Assembly (NCBI RefSeq): GCF_017876095.1
Contig: NZ_JAGINM010000004.1
Location: 62,001 to 126,000 of the forward strand
Direction: 5' to 3'
Origin: Azospirillum agricola
Lineage (GTDB): Bacteria > Pseudomonadota > Alphaproteobacteria > Azospirillales > Azospirillaceae
DNA length: 64,000 bases
The position numbers were made by a program, and so were the translations under genes. The notes beneath the pieces were generated by a model. It worked only from the letters and a program-made list of their open reading frames with translations. It searched no databases and was not told the origin of the DNA. Positions 42,136 to 49,239 of this stretch are shown in pieces. Each line of letters begins with the position of its first letter. Position 1 is the stretch's first letter.

Positions 42136-43572
42136 ATGAGCTTCACCAGCCTGAACTTCCTGCTGTTCATCACCCTGTTCAGCGCCGGCTTCATGGCGCT
42201 GGCGCGGACACGGGTGTTCACACCCTTCCTGCTGGTCGCCAGCTATCTGTTCTACGGCTACTGGGATTACCGCTTCTGCGGCCTGCTGGCCTTCAGCACG
42301 CTGGTCGACTTCTATTGCGGGCTGAAGATCGCCGACGCGACCGACCGCCACACCAAGAAGATGTTCCTGTTCGTCAGCCTGGGCATCAACCTTGGCATCC
42401 TGTTCTTCTTCAAATACTACAACTTCTTCATCGACAGCGCCGAGGTCGCCCTGGCCTCGCTGGGGGTCGAGATCGGGCAGCGGACGCTCAGCATCATCCT
42501 GCCGATCGGCATCTCCTTCTACACCTTCCAGAATCTCAGCTACGGCATCGATCTCTACAGCGGCGAGCTGAAGCAGCCGGAGCGCTCGCTGATGCGCTAC
42601 GCCACCTTCGTCGCCTTCTTCCCGCAGCTCGTCGCCGGCCCGATCGTGCGGGCGCGCGACCTGCTGCCGCAGATCCAGGCCGGCCCGCGCGAGATCCCGT
42701 TCCAGGAGCGCTTCGCCGGGCTGGAAAAGGTGGTCTGGGGCTATTTCCTCAAGCTCGGGCTGGCCGACAACGCGGCCGCGGTGGTCGACGCCCGCTTCCA
42801 CCAGCCGGAATTCTACAACGCCCTGCAACATGTGCTGGGGCTGGTCTGCTTCTCGCTGCAAATCTACGGCGACTTCGCCGGCTATTCGCTGATCGCCATC
42901 GGGCTGGCGCAGATCTTCGGCTACACCATGTGCCAGAACTTCGCCCGCCCCTACTTCGCCACCGGCATGCGCGATTTCTGGCGGCGCTGGCACATCTCGC
43001 TGTCCACCTGGTTCCGCGACTACGTCTATGTGCCGATGGGCGGCAACCGCACCCGCTGGCTGCGCACCCGCAACATCGTCATCACCATGCTGATCTCCGG
43101 CCTGTGGCACGGCGCCAACTGGACCTTCGTCCTGTGGGGCGTGCTGCACGGCGCGCTGATGGTGGCGGAGGACGCGCTGCGCTGGCTGGGCGCCCGCAGC
43201 CCGGTGCGGCTGAGCGGCCTGCCGCTCGCCGTGGGCAAGCTGGCGCTGGTGGTCGGAGTCTTCGCCATCGTCACGCTGACCTGGCTGCCCTTCCGCGCCG
43301 ACAACCTTCAGACCGTCTGGACCATCCTGGGGATCATCGGCAACGGCGACTTCAGCCTGCCGCGCGGCATGCAGCAGGCCAGCTCCCTGATCCGCGTCGC
43401 CATCCTCGGCCTGATCGTGCTGGCGGTGGACGCGGCGATCGAGCGCGGCACCGGGAGGCGCTACGCCGGGACCAACGTCGTCGCCCGCTCGATGGCCTGC
43501 TCGCTGCTGATCGTGACGCTGCTGCTGTTCGGCAGCTTCGAGAACCATGCCTTCATCTACTTCCAGTTCTGA
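42136..43572 (+). CDS. MBOAT family O-acyltransferase (AlgI-like)
   Basis: A 478-residue multi-pass membrane protein (about 11-12 helices) of the membrane-bound O-acyltransferase family. It carries the AlgI-type segment DFWRRWHISLSTWFRDYVYV (His about 286) and the catalytic motif SGLWHGANW (His about 325). It would transfer acetyl groups across the inner membrane to a polysaccharide. ATG at 42136 starts the first helix; the longer frame upstream is not hydrophobic. Followed by an SGNH protein, the usual partner. Confidence 0.93.
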   Translation: MSFTSLNFLLFITLFSAGFMALARTRVFTPFLLVASYLFYGYWDYRFCGLLAFSTLVDFYCGLKIADATDRHTKKMFLFVSLGINLGILFFFKYYNFFIDSAEVALASLGVEIGQRTLSIILPIGISFYTFQNLSYGIDLYSGELKQPERSLMRYATFVAFFPQLVAGPIVRARDLLPQIQAGPREIPFQERFAGLEKVVWGYFLKLGLADNAAAVVDARFHQPEFYNALQHVLGLVCFSLQIYGDFAGYSLIAIGLAQIFGYTMCQNFARPYFATGMRDFWRRWHISLSTWFRDYVYVPMGGNRTRWLRTRNIVITMLISGLWHGANWTFVLWGVLHGALMVAEDALRWLGARSPVRLSGLPLAVGKLALVVGVFAIVTLTWLPFRADNLQTVWTILGIIGNGDFSLPRGMQQASSLIRVAILGLIVLAVDAAIERGTGRRYAGTNVVARSMACSLLIVTLLLFGSFENHAFIYFQF

Positions 43573-43588
43573 TACGGGAGTCCGTCCG

Positions 43589-44542
43589 ATGATCCGCCTT
43601 CTGTCCTGCATCGCGTTGATCGTCGCCATGGTGGCGACCATGGACCGGGTCCTGGCCTCGGCGCTGGGCGACCTGCTGCTGCGGTCGGACGACCGCTTCA
43701 TGGCGGTCTACCGCCCGCCGGCTCCCGACGACAGGCCGGCGGACGTGGTGGTTCTCGGCAACTCGCGCGCCGACAACCATTTCCCGACGGAGGCGGTGGG
43801 GAACCTCGCCTGCGGCTCGGCGATCAACCTCGGCATGGGCGGGGCGCCGACCACCATCTCCGCCCTGCTGTGGGAGGATTACGTCGAGCGCCACGGCGCG
43901 CCGCGCCTGCTGCTGCTGGAGCCGACCGGCGTGGTCGACGACCCGCGCACGCTGGCCGACGTGCCGCTGCTGTCGCACTATTCGCCTCGGGTCGACGATT
44001 TCGTGCGGCGGACCGACCACGGCCTGTGGCTGTCGAACCAGGCGTTCCACCTCATGGCCTTCAACAGCAACCAGACGATCCGGCTGGCGGCGGGGCTGGT
44101 CCGGCCGTCCGGCGACCGCACCCTGTCGGGCGTCGTGCCGGCGCCGCTGCGCGCCCAGCTCGCCAGCGCCCCGGAGGAAAGGATGGAAGGTTTCCAGCCG
44201 AACTGGGAGGCGATGAACCGGATCATCGAGTCGGCGCGGGCCCATGGCACGCGGGTGGCGGTGGTGGTCACCCCCTACTACCCGGTCCACAGCGCCAAGC
44301 TGACCAACTTCGACGCCTTCTTCGCGGAACTGAAAGGCCGCCTGCCGGCCGACGTGACCTTCATCGACGGCCGTCGCACGGTGCAGAAGGAGGAGCTGTT
44401 CATGGACGCCCTCCACATCAACCAGGACGGCGTGCAGGCGATGTTCGCGGCCCTGGAGTCCGACCTGCGCCCGCTCGGCAACTGCCCCCCGACCGACGCC
44501 ATCGCGTCGCTGTCCGGCTCGCTGGAGACCAGCCGGCACTGA
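43589..44542 (+). CDS. SGNH hydrolase-like protein, partner of MBOAT acyltransferase
   Basis: A 317-residue protein with one N-terminal membrane anchor/signal (LLSCIALIVAMVATM). The SGNH-type nucleophile block is VVLGNSRADNHF (Ser about 59) and the C-terminal Asp/His block is DALHINQDG (Asp about 273, His 276). It lies 16 bases after the MBOAT gene, with GGGAG upstream. Analogy to AlgJ/AlgX and similar pairs suggests it receives acetyl from the MBOAT protein and puts it on a secreted glycan; the glycan is unknown. Confidence 0.82.
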   Translation: MIRLLSCIALIVAMVATMDRVLASALGDLLLRSDDRFMAVYRPPAPDDRPADVVVLGNSRADNHFPTEAVGNLACGSAINLGMGGAPTTISALLWEDYVERHGAPRLLLLEPTGVVDDPRTLADVPLLSHYSPRVDDFVRRTDHGLWLSNQAFHLMAFNSNQTIRLAAGLVRPSGDRTLSGVVPAPLRAQLASAPEERMEGFQPNWEAMNRIIESARAHGTRVAVVVTPYYPVHSAKLTNFDAFFAELKGRLPADVTFIDGRRTVQKEELFMDALHINQDGVQAMFAALESDLRPLGNCPPTDAIASLSGSLETSRH

Positions 44543-44568
44543 TCGCGCGGCAACGCACCGAAACGGCG

Positions 44569-44596
44569 AAGGGCGCTTCCCACCGGAAGCGCCCTT
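44569..44596 (+). terminator. terminator after MBOAT/SGNH pair
   Basis: Perfect 12-bp stem AAGGGCGCTTCC/GGAAGCGCCCTT, loop CACC, followed by TGTCTT. It is placed between convergent genes and may work both ways. Confidence 0.75.
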
Positions 44597-44631
44597 TGTC
44601 TTGGTCCTCACCGTCGATTGACCGCGAATTC

Positions 44632-47127
44632 TCAGTACAGCCCGCCGGTCCCCAGCGTCGCCGCCGCCGGCGGGGTCGCCATGGTCGAGGGATCGCCCGC
44701 CGCCGGATAGGCGTTCGGGTCGCCGGGCACCCCGAAGCCGCCGTTGGCCGAGCCGTCGAGCACGATCTGCGGCCGGTCCGGGTTCGGCTCGGTGCCCGGC
44801 AGGAAGGCCTCCCAGATCGCCCGGCGGTCGCCCGGCTGGGCCAGCTCGCCGGTCGCCGGGTTGACGCGGACCAGACGCAGGCCGGGCGGCACGCGGAACG
44901 GCGTCGCCGGCTTGTCCTTCAGCGCCTCGGCCATGACCTCCTTGAAGATCGGCACGGCGGCCGAGCCGCCGGTCTCCCGCGCGCCCAGCGAGCGCGGCTG
45001 GTCGAAGCCGATGTAGGTGCCGACCACCAGATCGGGCGAGAAGCCCATGAACCAGGCGTCGTTGCTGTCGTTGGTGGTGCCGGTCTTGCCGGCCAGCGGC
45101 TTGCCGAGCGACAGCAGCGTGGTCGCCGTGCCGCGCTGGACCACGCCCTCCAGGATCGAGACGATCTGGTAGGTGGTGCGCGGGTCGTTGATCTGCTCGC
45201 GGTTGTCCGGCACGCGCGGCACCGCCAGCCCGTCGCGCCATTCCGGCGCGGCGCAGCTGTCGCAGGCGCGGTCGTCGTGGCGGAAGATGGTCTTGCCGGT
45301 GCGGTCCTGGATGCGGTCGATGAAGGTCGGCACCACCTTCTTGCCGCCGTTGGCCAGCATCGCGTAGGCGGTCGCCATGCGCAGCACCGTGGTCTCGCCC
45401 GCCCCCAGCGCCATCGGCAGGTAGGGTTGCAGGTTGTCCATGATGCCGAACTTCTCGACCAGCGCCTTGACCTTGTCCATGCCGATCTGCTGGGCCAGCC
45501 GCACGGTCATGACGTTGCGCGACTTCTCGATGCCGACGCGCAGCGGGGTCGGGCCGTAGAACTCGTGGCTGAAATTCTCCGGCCGCCAGATCGGCTGCCC
45601 GCCGCCGGGATCGTAGGCGAAGGGCGCGTCCAGCACCAGCGAGGAGGGCGTGAAACCCTGGTTCAGCGCCGTCAGATAGACGAAGGGCTTGAAGGAGGAG
45701 CCCGGCTGCCGCATCGCCTGGGTGGCGCGGTTGAAGACGCTGATGTGCGGCGAGAAGCCGCCGACCATCGCCAGCACGCGGCCGGTGTGGGGGTCGAGCG
45801 CCACCATGCCGCCCTGCACCGCCGGGATCTGCCGCAGCGCGTAGCTGCCGGCCGGCAGCTCCTTGCCCTTCTCGTCCTTGCCCGTCGCCGGCTCGACCAG
45901 CAGCAGGTCGCCCAGCTTGGCGACGTCGGACGGCTTGCGGATCGCCGGACCGAGGGTCTCGCCCTCCTTCCAGGCGCGCGCCCAGCGCAGCTCCGACAGC
46001 GGAATGCGCCCGCGCGCCCCGTCGGCCAGACCGATGTCGAGCGCGTCGGCGAGGTCGTCCTTCAGCACCACCGCCAGCTTCCAGCCGTCGGCGCCGGGCG
46101 GGTGCGCGGTGGCGGCGAGCTTCTTGGGCCAGCCGTCGAAATTCTCCATCCGGCCGACCGGGCCGCGCCAGCCGTGGCGGCGGTCGTAGGCGACCAGCCC
46201 GTCGCGCAGCGCCTTGGTCGCCGCCGCCTGGATGCGCGGGTCGAGCGAGGAGCGCACCGACAGGCCGCCCTCGTAGAGCGCCTGCTCGCCGTAGAGCTTC
46301 ACCAGCTCGCGGCGGATCTCCTCGGCGAAATACTCGGACGTGACCATCTCCTGCTCGTCGCGCTTGCGCACGACCAGCGGCTTGGCCTGGGCGGCGCGGG
46401 CCTCCTCCGGCGTGATGTGGCCGTCCTCGGCCATGCGGCCGATCACCCAGTTGCGCCGGGCCAGCGCCGCGTCGCGCTGGCGCTCCGGATGGTAGTTGCT
46501 GGGCGCCTTGGGCAGGGCCGCGAGGTAGGCGACCTCCTCGATGTCCAGCTCGTCGAGCGCCTTGTTGAAGTAGTTCAGCGACGCCGCCGCCACCCCGTAG
46601 GAACGGAAGCCGAGGAAGATCTCGTTGAGGTACAGCTCCATGATGCGGTCCTTGGAGAAGGCCCGCTCGATGCGCACCGCCAGGATCGCTTCCTTGATCT
46701 TGCGGGCGAAGGACACCTCGTTGGTCAGCAGCATGTTCTTGGCGACCTGCTGCGTGATCGTGCTGGCGCCGACCGGCCGGCGGTCGCGGCCGAAATTCTC
46801 GATGTTCACCAGGATGGCGCGGGCGATGCCGATGGGATCGACGCCTTTGTGCTCGTAGAAATTCTTGTCCTCGGCCGCCATGAAGGCGTTGATGACGCGC
46901 TTGGGCATGGCGTCGATCGGCACGAACACCCGGCGTTCCGAGGCGAATTCGGCGAGCAGCCGCCCGTCGCCGGCATGGACGCGGGTCGTCACCGGCGGCT
47001 GGTAGTTGGCCAGCTTGGTGTAGTCGGGCAGATCCTGGTTGTAGTGGTCGAGCATGTAGACCAGACCGCCGGCGCCGGCCAGCGCCACCATCACCAGGGC
47101 CATCAGAAGAGACAGAATAAGGCGCAT
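44632..47127 (-). CDS. mrcA: penicillin-binding protein 1A (transglycosylase/transpeptidase)
   Basis: A class A PBP of about 831 residues. One N-terminal membrane helix (LILSLLMALVMVALAGAGGL, given in part) precedes the GT51 glycosyltransferase domain (AAEDKNFYEHKGVDPIGIAR, GASTITQQVAKNMLL). An OB-like insert follows, then the transpeptidase with SSFK near residue 475, SRN, and KTGTT near 679. A start at 47193 would add 22 Arg-rich residues and is possible. It polymerises and cross-links peptidoglycan. Normally next to prfB; here the MBOAT pair intervenes. Confidence 0.96.
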   Translation of the reverse strand: MRLILSLLMALVMVALAGAGGLVYMLDHYNQDLPDYTKLANYQPPVTTRVHAGDGRLLAEFASERRVFVPIDAMPKRVINAFMAAEDKNFYEHKGVDPIGIARAILVNIENFGRDRRPVGASTITQQVAKNMLLTNEVSFARKIKEAILAVRIERAFSKDRIMELYLNEIFLGFRSYGVAAASLNYFNKALDELDIEEVAYLAALPKAPSNYHPERQRDAALARRNWVIGRMAEDGHITPEEARAAQAKPLVVRKRDEQEMVTSEYFAEEIRRELVKLYGEQALYEGGLSVRSSLDPRIQAAATKALRDGLVAYDRRHGWRGPVGRMENFDGWPKKLAATAHPPGADGWKLAVVLKDDLADALDIGLADGARGRIPLSELRWARAWKEGETLGPAIRKPSDVAKLGDLLLVEPATGKDEKGKELPAGSYALRQIPAVQGGMVALDPHTGRVLAMVGGFSPHISVFNRATQAMRQPGSSFKPFVYLTALNQGFTPSSLVLDAPFAYDPGGGQPIWRPENFSHEFYGPTPLRVGIEKSRNVMTVRLAQQIGMDKVKALVEKFGIMDNLQPYLPMALGAGETTVLRMATAYAMLANGGKKVVPTFIDRIQDRTGKTIFRHDDRACDSCAAPEWRDGLAVPRVPDNREQINDPRTTYQIVSILEGVVQRGTATTLLSLGKPLAGKTGTTNDSNDAWFMGFSPDLVVGTYIGFDQPRSLGARETGGSAAVPIFKEVMAEALKDKPATPFRVPPGLRLVRVNPATGELAQPGDRRAIWEAFLPGTEPNPDRPQIVLDGSANGGFGVPGDPNAYPAAGDPSTMATPPAAATLGTGGLY

Positions 47128-47292
47128 GACCGATCCCGAAAACAGACGACGCCGGGCGCGCCGCCAAAGCGGCCCCCGTCGGATGGAGCGCATCCTACAC
47201 CGCGAGGGCGGGGCGCGCCGACTGATTAGGACGCATGTCAGAAAATTGTGACGCGCCGAGGGCGTTGCCGCGGGGGCGTTGCCGCGCCGGCG

Positions 47293-48672
47293 TCAGTCGC
47301 GCGCCATGCCGCCCAGCCACTTGAAATAGGCGTCGATGGTCCGCGCCAGCGAGCGGCCGAGCTTCTCGCGGTGGGTGGCGGTGGTCAGCAGGTTGGCGTC
47401 CTGCTTGCTCGACAGATAGCCCATCTCGATCAGCGCCGACGGCACGTCGGGCGCCGTCAGCACGGCGAAGCCGGCCTGCCGGTGCGGCTTGCTGGGGATC
47501 AGCTTCACGTCGCGCCCGAGATGGTCCAGCGCGATCTTCGCGAAGCGCTTGGAATGGTTCATGGTGTCGCGCTGCGCCAGATCGATCAGGATGCTGGCGA
47601 CCAGCGAGTTCTCGCCGGACAGATCCATGCCGGCGATGGCGTCGGCGCGGTTCTCCTTGGCGGCGAGCATCTCGGCCTCGCGGTCCGACGCCTTGTCCGA
47701 CAGGGTGTAGATCGACAGCCCGCGCATGTCGCCGCTGCCGATGCTGTCGGCGTGCAGCGAGATGAACAGGTCGGCGTTCGCCTCGCGGGCGATGGCGACG
47801 CGGTCGCGCAGCCGGATGAACACGTCGCTGTCGCGGGTCAGCCGCACGCGGTAGCGGCCGGTCGCCTCCAGCTGGCGCTTGGCCTCCCTGGCGGCGGCCA
47901 GCGTGATGTCCTTCTCGTGCAGTCCGCCGACGCCGACCGCGCCGGGGTCGGCGCCGCCATGGCCGGGATCGAGCACGACCAGCGGCTTCTCCACCACCGA
48001 CGGCGCCTTGGGCGCGGCGGGCGGCGGCGAGACGACCGGGGGAGCGGCCGGAACGGCGGCCGGCACGACCTGGGCCGGCGGCACCGTTGGCAGCGGGGCG
48101 AAGGGCGCCGCGGTCTTGACCACGCCCTTGGCCCCGCGCTTGGCCTCGGCCGGGGGCGAAGCGGCGGCGAGGCGCTGGAACTCGGCCGGCGTCACCCGCT
48201 CGATGTCGAGGACGAGGCGCGGCTGGCGGCCGTCGCGCGCCGGAATCGTGTAGGCTTCCCGCAGCTTGGCCGGGCCGACCGTCTCGAAGGTGAGGCGCAG
48301 CGTTCCCGGCGCCGTTACCCCGTAGCGGTAGCGGGCGACCAGCCCCTTGCCCTCCATCGCCACGCCGCCGCCGGGCCACACCAGCTCCGGCAGATCGACC
48401 ATGATCCGGTAGGGGTTGGCGGCCAGCGTCACCGTGAAGGGCACGGCGTCGCTCACCTCCAGCACGAAGCGCGTCTTGTCCGGGTGCAGACCGAGCCGGG
48501 CGTCGACCACCGCCGGCTTGGGCGGCGGGGCCGGCAGCGCCGCCGTGGTCTGCGCCGCGGCGCCACCGATGGTCTCCAGCGCCGCCGCGACCAGCAGCGC
48601 CGCGACGAACGCGCGCGAACCGGCTCCGCGCCGGGCGGGCATGAACCGTCGGAGAAGGGGCGGTCGCCGCAT
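47293..48672 (-). CDS. N-acetylmuramoyl-L-alanine amidase with AMIN domain (AmiC type)
   Basis: A 459-residue secreted amidase. A signal segment (FVAALLVAAALETIGGAAAQ) is followed by an AMIN targeting domain (about 50-160), a Pro/Ala linker, then the Amidase_3 zinc enzyme: DPGHGGADPGAVG, LHEKDITLA, SLHADSIGS and catalytic EMGYLSSKQDA. It cleaves the stem peptide from murein at division. ATG at 48672 or 48642 are possible starts. The frame stays open far upstream, through the antisense of rne, by composition only. Upstream of mrcA in the conserved order. Confidence 0.93.
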   Translation of the reverse strand: MRRPPLLRRFMPARRGAGSRAFVAALLVAAALETIGGAAAQTTAALPAPPPKPAVVDARLGLHPDKTRFVLEVSDAVPFTVTLAANPYRIMVDLPELVWPGGGVAMEGKGLVARYRYGVTAPGTLRLTFETVGPAKLREAYTIPARDGRQPRLVLDIERVTPAEFQRLAAASPPAEAKRGAKGVVKTAAPFAPLPTVPPAQVVPAAVPAAPPVVSPPPAAPKAPSVVEKPLVVLDPGHGGADPGAVGVGGLHEKDITLAAAREAKRQLEATGRYRVRLTRDSDVFIRLRDRVAIAREANADLFISLHADSIGSGDMRGLSIYTLSDKASDREAEMLAAKENRADAIAGMDLSGENSLVASILIDLAQRDTMNHSKRFAKIALDHLGRDVKLIPSKPHRQAGFAVLTAPDVPSALIEMGYLSSKQDANLLTTATHREKLGRSLARTIDAYFKWLGGMARD

Positions 48673-49239
48673 GGAAGCCACTCGGCAGCGTGAAGGACCA
48701 GTCACGCCCAACCTATAGCCCGGCCAAATCAGGCGGTTCAACGCGAAGGTCGGGATGGCGGCCGGAATCCGCGCGGTGGTGCCGTTCCTGCAACACCGCG
48801 GGCGACGCCGGGCGGCGTGACGCCGCGGCGCGACTCGGCTCATTTCCGCGTTGTGCAAGCGAAAGCGCTTGTCTATGGTATGGTTGCGACAGACCGCAAT
48901 TCGCCAGTGTCCCGCCGGACCGCCCCCGACTCCCCGTCGAGGCCCCGGACGTGGGGGCTGCGGCGTCGCCCACGTCACGCCTGTCCGGCCATCCGCGCCG
49001 GCAAGGATGCCGCCGGGTGGCGCGTTCGGGTTGCCGGTGAGAGGACGAAACCTCGAAGCTGGCTGCGACCGCAAGGCCGCATCCCGGCGCTTGTCGACCG
49101 ACCCGTCCTGGCTGCTTTGATCAGCGCCGTTCGACGATGCCGGTCCCCGCGCCGCACGCTTCGCCCACAACAGACGATGCGTCCGGGCGACCCTGTCGGT
49201 CGCGCGGGTCCGCCCGGATTGCGTCGTTGAGGAACGTGT
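48673..49239. other. divergent region and long rne leader
   Basis: A 567-base gap between the amidase and rne. It contains a promoter-like element at 48851-48879 and then some 350 bases before rne. RNase E mRNAs typically have long leaders through which the enzyme controls its own level; no specific structure was worked out here. No protein gene is supported. Confidence 0.55.
48851..48879 (+). promoter_or_regulatory. probable rne promoter
   Basis: TTGTGC (48851-48856), 17-base spacer containing AAGCG-AAA-GCGCTT, TATGGT (48874-48879). Gives an rne leader of about 350 bases. Confidence 0.45.
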
